Below, piece after piece: positions 35,327 to 43,946 of a DNA stretch of 64,000 nt. The stretch covers positions 1,240,001-1,304,000 of the forward strand of contig NZ_JAHKSI010000001.1 of NCBI RefSeq assembly GCF_019720915.1, written 5' to 3'. A program made the position numbers and the translations under genes. The notes below the pieces were generated by a model. The model had not been told where the DNA came from and did not search any database. It saw nothing but the letters and a program-made list of their open reading frames with translations. The stretch comes from Alkalihalobacillus sp. TS-13. Its GTDB lineage: Bacteria; Bacillota; Bacilli; Bacillales; Fictibacillaceae. How positions within the stretch are numbered: the first letter of the stretch is position 1; the number at the start of each line of letters is the position of its first letter.

Positions 35327-35501
35327 GGCATTGTTAAATAATACTGTTCATTTCTAATTAAGTTTGATTTTACCAAAATACACGACACTCCTGTGGGAAT
35401 AGCGAGCCAGACAAGACCCCACAGCGAGGAACTCGAGAGGAGGCTTGTGAATCGCCCGTGGAAAGGGAGTGAATTTCGTAAAAATCAACAATAAAAATGG
35501 C
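35327..35501 (+). repeat. Dispersed intergenic repeat family 1, copy D (internally deleted)
   Basis: About 175 bp. The left end GGCATTGTTAAATAATACTG matches copies A and B, followed by CTCCTGTGGGAATAGCGAGCC; the right end reads GGAAAGGGAGTGAATTTCG, then AAAATCAACAATAAAAATGGC. Everything between the first GAGGAGGCT and the CCCGTGGAAAGG block is gone. It abuts the ilvE terminator. Confidence 0.8.
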
Positions 35502-35524
35502 ACCTTCCAATTGGAAAGTGCCAT
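35498..35524 (-). terminator. Terminator of ilvE
   Basis: A near-perfect palindrome GGCACCTTCCAATTGGAAAGTGCC; on the minus strand it is followed by five T. Confidence 0.85.
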
Positions 35525-35535
35525 ATTCCAAAATA

Positions 35536-36606
35536 TCATTTTACTTCAACTGTCCATTCGTTGCGGTCCTCAAGCTTTCCAGTCTGGATACCGGTGATTG
35601 TATCATACAGCTTCTGAGATAACTCACCTATATCGTGATTGTTGATCACCATCTTCTTTCCAAGCCAGTTCAATTCTCCGACTGGTGAAATGACAGCAGC
35701 GGTTCCAGTACCGAATGCTTCTTCTAGTTCGCCATCTTCGTGATGTTGGTATAATTCTTCAATGGATATCCTTCTTTCCGTAACCGGGACACCCCATTCT
35801 TTCAATAACTCAATGACGGACATTCTGGTGATTCCTTGCAGAATGCTTCCATTCAAAGCCGGAGTGACAACTTCACCATTTATTTTAAAGAAGATATTCA
35901 TGCTCCCGACTTCTTCAATGTACCGCTTTTCAATCCCATCAAGCCAGAGAACATCCGCATTGCCCTTAGTATAAGCTTTCGCTTGAGCTTGATAGGCAGA
36001 AGAATAATTCCCGGCAGTCTTTGCCATACCTGTACCACCTTTTACAGCACGAGTGAACTTATCCTCGACAAGGATTTTCACTGGAGTAAGTCCTCCTGAA
36101 AAATAAGGTCCGACCGGAGATAGGAGGATCATAAATTTATATGTTTTAGAAGGAGCGACAGAGAGATTAGGTTCCGTTGCAATGATGAACGGACGGACAT
36201 ATAGAGATGTACCTTGCGTCGATGGTACCCAGTCTTTTTCCAATCTGATCAATTCTTTCAAGTATTCCATTACTTGCTCTTCATCAATCGATGGAATGCT
36301 TAAACGTTCACTGGAACGATTCAGCCGCTCCAAATTTTTCTCTGGACGGAACAGTAATATACGATCGTCAGCCCGATAAGCTTTCAATCCTTCAAATACG
36401 GTTTGTCCATAATGGAAAATCATTGCCGCAGGATCCAATGTCAGGGGCTCATAAGGAACGATGCGCGGCTCAAACCAGCCTTTTCCCACTTCATAATCCA
36501 TGATGAAAAGGTGGTCAGTAAAGTTTCTACCGAATCGTATTTCATCGGCTCTCGGCTTTTGCTGCATGTGTGTGCTTTTTACAATAGTTAGTTCTGGACT
36601 CATCAT
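35536..36606 (-). CDS. ilvE: Branched-chain amino acid aminotransferase (class IV)
   Basis: The 356-residue PLP enzyme interconverts Leu, Ile or Val with their 2-oxo acids. The length and sequence fit the long IlvE/IlvK type: HYGQTVFEGLKAYR near residue 66, YVRPFIIAT near 140, the Schiff-base lysine in MAKTAGNY near 198, a G-S-M-N-I-F-F line near 233, and EAFGTGTAAVISPVG near 315. AAGGAG precedes the ATG. It stands alone with a promoter-like sequence upstream. A shorter class IV enzyme is encoded at 53.6 kb. Confidence 0.94.
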   Translation of the reverse strand: MMSPELTIVKSTHMQQKPRADEIRFGRNFTDHLFIMDYEVGKGWFEPRIVPYEPLTLDPAAMIFHYGQTVFEGLKAYRADDRILLFRPEKNLERLNRSSERLSIPSIDEEQVMEYLKELIRLEKDWVPSTQGTSLYVRPFIIATEPNLSVAPSKTYKFMILLSPVGPYFSGGLTPVKILVEDKFTRAVKGGTGMAKTAGNYSSAYQAQAKAYTKGNADVLWLDGIEKRYIEEVGSMNIFFKINGEVVTPALNGSILQGITRMSVIELLKEWGVPVTERRISIEELYQHHEDGELEEAFGTGTAAVISPVGELNWLGKKMVINNHDIGELSQKLYDTITGIQTGKLEDRNEWTVEVK

Positions 36607-36654
36607 GAAAAACTCCTTTGTCGTTTTAATAGGGAAGTGGATAGATTATGTAAC

Positions 36655-36683
36655 ATTGTACGCAATAACTATATTTATTTAAA
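36655..36683 (-). promoter_or_regulatory. Candidate promoter of ilvE
   Basis: On the minus strand TTTAAA and TACAAT lie 17 bases apart, about 50 bases before the ilvE start. The rest of the 36.6-37.0 kb gap shows no other feature I can support. Confidence 0.4.
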
Positions 36684-37012
36684 GTGTTAAGTTACTAAAA
36701 TGGGAGTAAATTTTATAGAATCCACAATTGAAACTCGACTTCATGTAAAGGCTGTCTGCAAGAGATTTAGATAAATCATCGTTTTATGTCCATTTGCCAG
36801 CATTTATTGAACATTTCCCATAATATATGTAGATATTTTCGCTTTTATCAACATTTGACTTTTTTCGACACACTCGTTTAGTTATTTAAATAGGAGTAAA
36901 GCCGGGGGCTATCTAGTTCGAATTGGCGATTTCCTTCTATGTTTGTTTAATGTATCAGAAAAAGTGGTACAAACTCATGCAAAACCTCTAGTTATTAAGA
37001 AAGGTGGATATC

Positions 37013-37480
37013 ATGAAACGAATCCAATTATTCAGTTTCATTCTAGTCCTTGGGCTATTCCTTGGAGCTTGTGGGTCAGAAGAAAACCAGGAAAACAACA
37101 ATGACTCTGAACAAAGCCAAAATGAAAGTGGCGAAAAAGAAGACAAAGAAAGCGAAGACAGAGAACCTGATAAAAAGTTGAGTTCTGAGGTTGAAAACTT
37201 CCTCGGTACAGTAGAATCCATGGAAACAACACTTGACCAATCCTCTGAAGATATCAAAACAATCAATGAAAATGGAAAGACAATTGAGGAAGAATGGGAT
37301 CTGATTGAAAAAACAGTTGAAGAAAATCATCCAGAACACTATGAAAAGGTCGAAGAAAGCTTGTATCCACTTATTAATGAATCACAAAAGGATAAACCTG
37401 ATGTTGAAAAAGTGAAAGAACTCACTCGATCAACCATAGACAGTTTAAAAGAATTACAACAAAATGTTGAAGAAGGATAA
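37013..37480 (+). CDS. Small lipoprotein with acidic low-complexity and helical regions
   Basis: Start at ATG 37013 behind AAAGGTGG gives 155 residues; a GTG at 37004 is inside the ribosome site. The N-terminus is a lipoprotein signal with lipobox L-G-A-C (Cys about residue 20). Residues 22-60 are rich in Asn, Glu, Ser and Lys, and the remainder is a predicted helical, Glu/Lys-rich segment. It would be anchored on the outer face of the membrane. No family is recognised; similar Bacillus proteins are annotated only as hypothetical lipoproteins. Confidence 0.75.
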   Translation: MKRIQLFSFILVLGLFLGACGSEENQENNNDSEQSQNESGEKEDKESEDREPDKKLSSEVENFLGTVESMETTLDQSSEDIKTINENGKTIEEEWDLIEKTVEENHPEHYEKVEESLYPLINESQKDKPDVEKVKELTRSTIDSLKELQQNVEEG

Positions 37481-37507
37481 TTGAAAACAAATTTTATAAA
37501 GTACCTT

Positions 37508-37546
37508 AGCCTGCCATAGGGATATTCCTGAACGGCAGGCTTTTTA
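37508..37546 (+). terminator. Terminator after the lipoprotein gene
   Basis: AGCCTGCC pairs with GGCAGGCT around an 18-base loop, followed by TTTTT. Confidence 0.88.
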
Positions 37547-37575
37547 ATGATTAAACTTCTGCAATGACAGAAATC

Positions 37576-37823
37576 GAGGAGGCTTGCGGAAGCAGGGAAA
37601 TGCAAGGAAGTGATGTCCAGCTCAGCGACCAGTCACATGGATCCCTTCAAACTTCATGCTGCGGCCGACACATTGATTGACATCCTTGTGAGTGAGCCAC
37701 GCTGAACCATGTCTTTGTTTGGTTCGAGTCTCCGTCAGTTTTCTAATGACCTTCGTGCCTAACCGGGTCGGTTCCGCTTTTCTTTAATCCGCGGTAAGGG
37801 AGTGAATTTCGCAGATATCAACT
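37576..37823 (+). repeat. Dispersed intergenic repeat family 1, copy E (left part missing)
   Basis: The copy begins within the family at GAGGAGGCTTGCGGAAG and runs through GATCCCTTCAAACTTCATGC and GACACATTGATTGACATCC to CCGCGGTAAGGGAGTGAATTTC. It matches the right half of copy F and lacks the left half altogether. Confidence 0.82.
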
Positions 37824-37876
37824 ATAAAGCATGTGCTTTTTCAATACAGAATTTTTATTATTTTCAAAATTTAAAC

Positions 37877-37907
37877 TAGACAAGTTCATGTGGGTAAAAG
37901 TTATAAT
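37877..37907 (+). promoter_or_regulatory. Tentative promoter of eutB
   Basis: TAGACA and a perfect TATAAT are 19 bases apart, 63 bases before the start codon. The spacing is longer than usual, so an activator may be needed. Confidence 0.35.
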
Positions 37908-37970
37908 AGTTAAAATAATACCATTCTCATCAAACAGGGTGAAAACTCATTGCGAAAAGGAGGATAAAGA

Positions 37971-38996
37971 ATGAACCAATTAACGAATTCCAGAAAGGGA
38001 AAAGGCGAAGTAACCATCCTGGATGTATGGGCTGCAAAGAAAAGAATTTCATCTCTCATTCATAAGACACCATTACTGGAATCACATATACTGTCAGACA
38101 AATTAGGACGGCCTGTTTATTTGAAACTTGAAAATGTACATAATACAGGATCATTCAAAGTAAGAGGAGCAGCTAACAAGATATTAAGTTTAAATGAAAA
38201 CGAGAAGAAAAAAGGAGTTGTCACGTTTTCAACAGGAAACCACGGTATGGCTGTCGCTTATGTCGCAAAAAAGTTAGGTATTGAAGCTGTCATATGTATT
38301 TCCAAACGTGTGCCCAAAGCAAAAGTAGATTCGTTGAAAAGGCTCGGAGCTCAAATTGAGGTTTATGGGGATAGTCAAGATATGGCAGGAGACCGTTGCT
38401 ATGAACTAGAAAGAAAAAAAGGGATGACGGTGATCCCCCCATTTGACGATCCTTATGTCATTGCCGGACAGGGAACCATCGGTCTAGAACTATTAGAAGA
38501 AATTCCAGGGCTCTCAAATGTCATCATCCCGCTATCAGGAGGTGGTTTGCTTTCTGGAATCAGCATGACACTGAAATCAAACGACCCTGGAATCAAAATC
38601 ACTGGCGTTTCGATGGAGCATTCAGCAGTCATGCATGAAAGTTTGAAAGCCGGGAAGCCTGTGCAGTTGGATGAACAAAATACACTTGCCGATAGTTTGC
38701 TAGGCGGCATAGGTTTTGACAACCAATATACATTCCACATGGTTCAGCAATATATGGATAACCTCATCCTTATACCTGAAGAAGAAATCGCTTATAGTAT
38801 GGCCTTCATGATTGATCAACACCGCTTGATCATGGAAGGAGCCGCAGCAACGGGTATAGCAGCCCTTCTAGGTGATCATGTTGCTCACCAGAATGATGCC
38901 ATTGCCGTCATTATTAGTGGTAATAATGTGGATCTATCTGTATTTCACAAGATCATCCAAGATTATAGCAAAAAGGACAATTCGAAAAACCTCTGA
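37971..38996 (+). CDS. eutB: Hydroxyectoine utilization dehydratase EutB (threonine-dehydratase-like)
   Basis: The 341-residue PLP fold-type II protein resembles threonine/serine dehydratases. The lysine that binds PLP is in TGSFKVRGAANK near residue 60, the glycine loop is FSTGNHGMAVAY near 86, and a second glycine-rich loop SGGGLLSG lies near 185. In ectoine gene clusters the EutB protein acts, with EutC, in removing the hydroxyl function of hydroxyectoine-derived intermediates. Here it is followed closely by a PucR-type regulator, and doeA and eutC lie 2.6-4 kb downstream, which supports EutB over a plain threonine dehydratase. AAAAGGAGG precedes the ATG. Confidence 0.85.
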   Translation: MNQLTNSRKGKGEVTILDVWAAKKRISSLIHKTPLLESHILSDKLGRPVYLKLENVHNTGSFKVRGAANKILSLNENEKKKGVVTFSTGNHGMAVAYVAKKLGIEAVICISKRVPKAKVDSLKRLGAQIEVYGDSQDMAGDRCYELERKKGMTVIPPFDDPYVIAGQGTIGLELLEEIPGLSNVIIPLSGGGLLSGISMTLKSNDPGIKITGVSMEHSAVMHESLKAGKPVQLDEQNTLADSLLGGIGFDNQYTFHMVQQYMDNLILIPEEEIAYSMAFMIDQHRLIMEGAAATGIAALLGDHVAHQNDAIAVIISGNNVDLSVFHKIIQDYSKKDNSKNL

Positions 38997-39021
38997 AAAA
39001 AATCAACAGAGGAGGTCAAAT

Positions 39022-40725
39022 GTGAGCTTGACAGTCAAGGACTTCATAGAACTAGATATCATGGAAAGTGCAAGGGTAAGAACAGGTCAAGGAATCCTTA
39101 GTGAACGCTATGTTCAATGGATTTCAGCTATTGAAATGCCTGTAGAAAATTTTGTCCGCAAAAATGAAGTTGTCCTAAGTACAGCTATTGGCTGCGGGCA
39201 GGATCTAGATTCATTAAAACAATTTGTACAAGACATCATTGATTCTAAAGCATCTACTCTCGTCATTGCCTTAGGACGACACATTTTCGATATTCCTCAA
39301 GAAGTCATCGAGTTAGCAAAAAAAAAGGATTTCATCATAATCGAAATACCCTGGGAAGTGCGTTTTGCAAATATAGTTGAGGAAGTAATGGCGATACTGA
39401 ACGGTGTCAATCGGGAGGAACGTCAAAAATCAGAGAAAGTCCAGCAAGAACTTTTGAATTTGATTTTACAAGAGAAAGAGCTTCCTTTTATTTTGAGTTC
39501 AATTCAAAAACATACAGGATACCCCATCCTGTTGACGGATGAAGCAGGAGCCATACAGGGGAAAAGCGGTAATTTTATAGAATTAAGGGAAAGAAGAGGA
39601 AGAAGTTATTTCTTTCCTGATGAAATGTCAGGTAATCCAGAAGAACCATTAGTCACTCACGACCCGATGTTCCAAAAGTTCCAAGAGTTTGAAATCGCTG
39701 GGCAATCGGTATTGAGATTGCCGATTCTCAAAGTGTCAGGAAATCCACAAGGATACTTATTTGTTTTAATTCCTCCTGATGCTTCTATTGAATCTTTATT
39801 AACGGAATTCAGGGTTAATGTTTTGGATCATGCAGCAACAACGATTGCCCTTTGGCTTGCTCGTAAAAATGCTGTAGAAGATACCAAAATGCGTCTCCGG
39901 AGTGATTTTGTTCAAGAGCTGGCAAAAGGAGAGTTCCACTCTTTAGACCAAGCAAATTCCAGGGCACAATTACTAGGCTACAACCTCAAGGTTCCTTATA
40001 TTTGTATTGTCGGATTGCCAGAAAATCTGAAAACCCTATTTGAAAAGTGGAAAAAAGAGTATCATTCCTACGAACATTGGTTCAAAAGCATGATTCGTTA
40101 TATAGAAGAGGAAATTATTTATGCGGGACAGTCACTGGCGCGGGAAGTAATGATGACCTATCAAGGTGAACATTTGATCATTTATCTTGAATCAACAGGA
40201 GATGAGGTAAGTGAGAACCCTGCGGATTTTTTGGATCTCGTTGATCGACGATTGCGCAACCTGCTACCAGGTGTAGTGATTTCATGGGGGAGCGGGGACT
40301 ATCAACATGATTTGAATGGGTTCAAAGAAAGCTATCATCATGCACAGACTGCGTTAAAGATCGGAAGAAGCAAGAAGGGTATTGGTCAGCGGATGATGTA
40401 TGAGGATACACGAGTTGACCGGGTACTTCTAAGTCTTTCTCAAAACAGCGAAATGAAGCAGATCATCATGTCAACGATCGACCCTTTAGTACAGTATGAC
40501 GAGAAAAGAAACATGGATTTGATAGGAACGTTCAGTACGTACAACCAGTATCAAGGAAATGTAAGCAAAACTTCAAGGGCATTGAATTTACACAGACAAT
40601 CACTATTATATCGTCTCCGAAAAATCGAAACACTGACCGGGCTTTCTTTGATTGATCCGGATAATTTATTTTTATTAGATTTAAGTATCAAGACCTGGAA
40701 AATCGGATTGTCGAAGGATCTTTAA
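39022..40725 (+). CDS. PucR-family transcriptional regulator
   Basis: Starting from GTG 39022 behind AGAGGAGG the protein has 567 residues; the frame extending back into eutB is not used. The first ~125 residues match the PucR N-terminal ligand domain, the middle contains a GGDEF-like fold region (R-R-L-R-N-L-L-P-G-V-V-I-S-W-G line near 410), and the C-terminal end has the HTH_30 motif (Y-N-Q-Y-Q-G-N-V-S-K-T-S-R-A-L-N-L-H-R then LLYRLRKIE, near 515-540). PucR-type proteins usually activate catabolic genes in response to their substrate. Its position between eutB and doeA makes it the likely regulator of the ectoine genes. Confidence 0.9.
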   Translation: MSLTVKDFIELDIMESARVRTGQGILSERYVQWISAIEMPVENFVRKNEVVLSTAIGCGQDLDSLKQFVQDIIDSKASTLVIALGRHIFDIPQEVIELAKKKDFIIIEIPWEVRFANIVEEVMAILNGVNREERQKSEKVQQELLNLILQEKELPFILSSIQKHTGYPILLTDEAGAIQGKSGNFIELRERRGRSYFFPDEMSGNPEEPLVTHDPMFQKFQEFEIAGQSVLRLPILKVSGNPQGYLFVLIPPDASIESLLTEFRVNVLDHAATTIALWLARKNAVEDTKMRLRSDFVQELAKGEFHSLDQANSRAQLLGYNLKVPYICIVGLPENLKTLFEKWKKEYHSYEHWFKSMIRYIEEEIIYAGQSLAREVMMTYQGEHLIIYLESTGDEVSENPADFLDLVDRRLRNLLPGVVISWGSGDYQHDLNGFKESYHHAQTALKIGRSKKGIGQRMMYEDTRVDRVLLSLSQNSEMKQIIMSTIDPLVQYDEKRNMDLIGTFSTYNQYQGNVSKTSRALNLHRQSLLYRLRKIETLTGLSLIDPDNLFLLDLSIKTWKIGLSKDL

Positions 40726-40750
40726 AAATTAATATTGAAATAGGAACCAA

Positions 40751-40876
40751 AAGGGACTGTCCTTTTTAAAAAGTGTCAGACACCTCCAACACAACATGCT
40801 GGATCAAAACCACGATTTTTTCCAAAATGTTGATAAGTTCGGAGAGACTCAGACACTTTTTGGACAGCCCCTTTTT
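40751..40876 (+). repeat. Hairpin repeat family 2, copy 4
   Basis: AAGGGACTGTCC pairs with GGACAGCCCCTT at the outer edge and GTGTCAGAC with a CTCAGACAC arm further in; TTTTTC follows. It sits 26 bases after the PucR stop and closely matches copy 2. Confidence 0.82.
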
Positions 40877-40952
40877 CTATTGTTAAGGCTGCTTACAAAA
40901 ATTTGTAAAGAATTACCCTTTTAATTTGATGTCTTTTAATACTATAAGCGCT

Positions 40953-41432
40953 AGAAATATACGAGACGCCTGCGGGAAAAGCGAGAGGTGAAACCCAACA
41001 GCGATTAAGGATCTTCAATTATAATAAGGACCTTCGACTAAATTCCACCACGTCCTGCGCCTGCGGTTACTCGGCGCAAAACTACAAGGATGGAATGGTA
41101 GTCCGTGGTCTTGTGGTGAACGTCGAAGTCAGCAGAAGGAAAGCTTCTAAGAATTCTCATCTCAGACACGAAAATGATTTCATTTTTGTGTTGAGATCCT
41201 GTGCAAGTGAGTGAGGAGGCTTGCGGAAGTAGGTATATGCAGGGAAGTGATGTCTAGCTCAGCGACCAGTCACGTGGATCCCTTCAAACTTCCTACGGCG
41301 GTCGACACATTGATTGACATCCTTATGAGTGGCTTGTTTGGTTCGAGCCTCCTCGTCCGTTTTCCAGGGACCTACGTGACTAATCGGGTCGCTTCCGCTT
41401 TTCGTCTCCCCGCGGAAAGCGAGTATATTTCC
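40953..41432 (+). repeat. Dispersed intergenic repeat family 1, copy F (longest copy)
   Basis: A 480 bp copy bounded by inverted ends AGAAATATACGAG and CGAGTATATTTCC. It contains every block seen in the other copies: GCCTGCGGGAAAAGCGAG at the left, CCACCACGTCCTGCGCCTGC, AACGTCGAAGTCAGCAGAAG, a CACGAAAATGA/TCATTTTTGTG hairpin, GAGGAGGCTTGCGGAAG, GATCCCTTCAAACTTCCTAC, GACACATTGATTGACATCC and CCGCGGAAAGCGAG at the right. The 80-codon frame within it has no ribosome site and is not a gene. Confidence 0.88.
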
Positions 41433-41622
41433 AAGCCTACAATGGAATTGTGAAAAACAACACTTATTATTAATAGAGCCATTGATAAAAATTGACTAAG
41501 ACAGCTTCGAAAATTTCATACATTTTTGCAGATGAAATTTTCACCTCTTAATCACTATAATGAAACAAAATCACAATATTCATAAAATTAAAACAACTAC
41601 TCAGTAAAAGGGGGATCCCCTC

Positions 41623-42810
41623 ATGTCATTCGGAACAGAAGAATATAAAGATCGTATACGGAAAACCAAAGAAAAAATGGCCTCCAAAGGTATTGAAGTA
41701 TTGCTCATCACTGACCCTGCAAACATGTATTACTTATCTGGATATAACGGATGGTCTTTCTACGTTCATCAAATGTTGGTGATCATCGATGATGAGGATC
41801 AACCGATTTGGATCGGTCGAGGACAGGATGCAAATGGCGCTAAGCTGACCACCTGGATTTATCATGAAAACATCATTCCGTATCCCGACGATTATGTTCA
41901 GTCAGATTCAAAACATCCCATGGATTTTGTAGCTGAAATTTTAAAACAGATTGGGCAGGAACGTCGCTCAATCGGGGTGGAAATGGAGAATTACTATTTT
42001 ACTGCCAAATGTTACGAGCATCTGAAGAAAGGATTGCCCAATGCCTCTTTTCAAGATGCCACATTACTTGTCAATTGGGTTCGAATCATAAAGTCCGATA
42101 CTGAGATCGAGTATATGAAGCGCGCTGCAAAAATCGTAGAAAATGCAATGATGGCAGGGATTGAGATGATTGATGAAGGTGTAAGGGAGTGTGACGTTGC
42201 AGCAAAGATCTTCCACTCTCAAATTTCCGGTACCTCTGAATTTGGTGGTGATTATCCGGCAATCGTCCCGTTACTGCCTTCCGGAGAGAAAACGTCGACT
42301 CCACATATGACGTGGACAGATGAGCGTTACAAGAGAGGTGACGCTGTCATATTGGAACTGGCAGGCTGTTATAAACGGTATCATTCTCCTCTTGCCAGAA
42401 CATTGAATATCGGTCCGCCTACAGTAAAAGTCATGGCACTTTCAGAAGTCGTGGTTGAAGGATTAAATGCCTGCCTCGACATGATCAAACCCGGCATTTA
42501 CTGTGAGGAAATCGAAGAAACGTGGAGAAGGACCATCGTGAAAAGCGGAATCATCAAAGAGTCTCGCCTCGGTTATTCTGTCGGCCTCAACTATCCTCCA
42601 GACTGGGGTGAACATACAGCAAGTATCCGTAATGGCGATAAAACCGTTTTACAACCGAACATGACTTTCCATCTCATCCCTGGAATCTGGTTGGACCATT
42701 ACGGGTTTGAAGCAAGCGAGACCTTACGGGTGACGGAGGGCGGCTGTGAGACATTCGCATCGCTTCCACGCCAACTGATCATCAAAGATGGATTGCTCAC
42801 AAACTACTAA
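41623..42810 (+). CDS. doeA: Ectoine hydrolase (M24 peptidase fold)
   Basis: DoeA opens the ectoine ring to N-acetyl-2,4-diaminobutyrate. The 395-residue protein has the creatinase/prolidase N-terminal domain (LLITDPANMYYLSGY near residue 27) and a pita-bread C-terminal domain with GLNYPPDWGEHTASIR near 325, the His region, and GFEASETLRVTEGG near 365. The length agrees with DoeA of other ectoine degraders, and eutC, a deacetylase and a semialdehyde-type dehydrogenase follow in the same direction. An AAAAGGGGG site precedes the ATG. A dipeptidase is excluded only by context. Confidence 0.88.
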   Translation: MSFGTEEYKDRIRKTKEKMASKGIEVLLITDPANMYYLSGYNGWSFYVHQMLVIIDDEDQPIWIGRGQDANGAKLTTWIYHENIIPYPDDYVQSDSKHPMDFVAEILKQIGQERRSIGVEMENYYFTAKCYEHLKKGLPNASFQDATLLVNWVRIIKSDTEIEYMKRAAKIVENAMMAGIEMIDEGVRECDVAAKIFHSQISGTSEFGGDYPAIVPLLPSGEKTSTPHMTWTDERYKRGDAVILELAGCYKRYHSPLARTLNIGPPTVKVMALSEVVVEGLNACLDMIKPGIYCEEIEETWRRTIVKSGIIKESRLGYSVGLNYPPDWGEHTASIRNGDKTVLQPNMTFHLIPGIWLDHYGFEASETLRVTEGGCETFASLPRQLIIKDGLLTNY

Positions 42811-42834
42811 TACATGTAAAGGAGTTGAGAGTTC

Positions 42835-43830
42835 ATGCTTATCCTTACTGAACAGGAGCTTAGAGATCATGTTCAATTGAATCTGGAAGCGATTTCGATC
42901 GTTGAAGAGGGATTCGTAAAATTGGCAAACGGGGACGTCGCAATGCCGCCGATCATGCGAGTCGACCTTCATGACCAAAATGGGGAAGTGGATGTAAAAA
43001 CAGCCTATGTGAAAGGGAAAGAAATGTTTGCCATCAAAGTTTCTTCAGGCTTTTTCAATAACTTTAAGCTAGGACTTCCGAGTGGAAACGGATTGATGAT
43101 GCTGATCAGTACACAGACTGGAATACCTCAGGCACTTTTACTAGACAATGGTTATTTGACACACATCCGTACGGCAGCGGCCGGAGCGATCGCAGCTAAG
43201 TATCTTTCAAAAGAAAACATTGAAACGGTCGGCGTCATAGGTGCCGGAGACCAGGCAAGATATCAAGTTCATGCCTTGAAGCTCGTCCGCAATTTTAAGA
43301 AAGTGCTGGTATATTCCCGCTCACTCGATCGGGCAGCCCAATATGCAAAGGAAATGTCTGTTGAGCTTGGAATAGAAGTCAAGGCGGTTAATAACGCAGA
43401 AACCGTTGTCCGACAAAGTGATATTGTCATAACGACAACACCTGCAAACGCCCCCGTTATCAAAGCGGATTGGCTCCATCCCGGTCTGCACATTACCGCA
43501 ATGGGATCAGACGCCGAACATAAACAGGAATTAGAGGCTGAAGTCTTGGCGCAAGCTGATCGATTGGTATGTGATACGAAAGCACAATGTGCAAGGTTAG
43601 GTGAACTGCATCATGCACTGACCAGTGGTGTTCTGAATGACGATTCTTCTGTGATTGAAATAGGGCAACTTACGTCTCAGCAATTCATTAGGCGGGAGGA
43701 TGATAATCAAATCACGGTGTGTGATTTGACAGGGACTGGAGTACAAGACACAGCGATCGCTCTGTTCGCATACAACGAATTGGTTAATCAAAACAAAGGC
43801 TTGAAGGTTGATAACAAGACATTCGCATAA
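42835..43830 (+). CDS. eutC: Ornithine cyclodeaminase-like protein EutC
   Basis: The 331-residue protein belongs to the ornithine cyclodeaminase/mu-crystallin family. It has a Rossmann NAD-binding loop VGVIGAGDQARYQ near residue 130, an upstream substrate-binding K-V-S-S-G-F line near 68, and G-Y-L-T-H-I-R-T-A-A-A-G near 105. It pairs with EutB in hydroxyectoine breakdown, probably acting as an imine reductase-type or cyclodeaminase-type enzyme. AAAGGAGTTG precedes the ATG. It is 24 bases behind doeA, so they are co-transcribed. The EutA partner described for some bacteria is not visible in the window. Confidence 0.85.
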   Translation: MLILTEQELRDHVQLNLEAISIVEEGFVKLANGDVAMPPIMRVDLHDQNGEVDVKTAYVKGKEMFAIKVSSGFFNNFKLGLPSGNGLMMLISTQTGIPQALLLDNGYLTHIRTAAAGAIAAKYLSKENIETVGVIGAGDQARYQVHALKLVRNFKKVLVYSRSLDRAAQYAKEMSVELGIEVKAVNNAETVVRQSDIVITTTPANAPVIKADWLHPGLHITAMGSDAEHKQELEAEVLAQADRLVCDTKAQCARLGELHHALTSGVLNDDSSVIEIGQLTSQQFIRREDDNQITVCDLTGTGVQDTAIALFAYNELVNQNKGLKVDNKTFA

Positions 43831-43946
43831 AGAAAACTTGGCAAAGCCAAGCCTTAGCGTAGATTGAGCCTTAGTTGCCCTTATTATATTGAAGAAAGTA
43901 TTTATACTTTCTTTAAATGTTAAAAAATCAATAGGAGTGTGATCTT

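Noticed and set aside
41211-41453. 80-codon frame in repeat copy F
   Set aside because: It lies within the repeat element, lacks a ribosome site, and the same bases vary with deletions in other copies.
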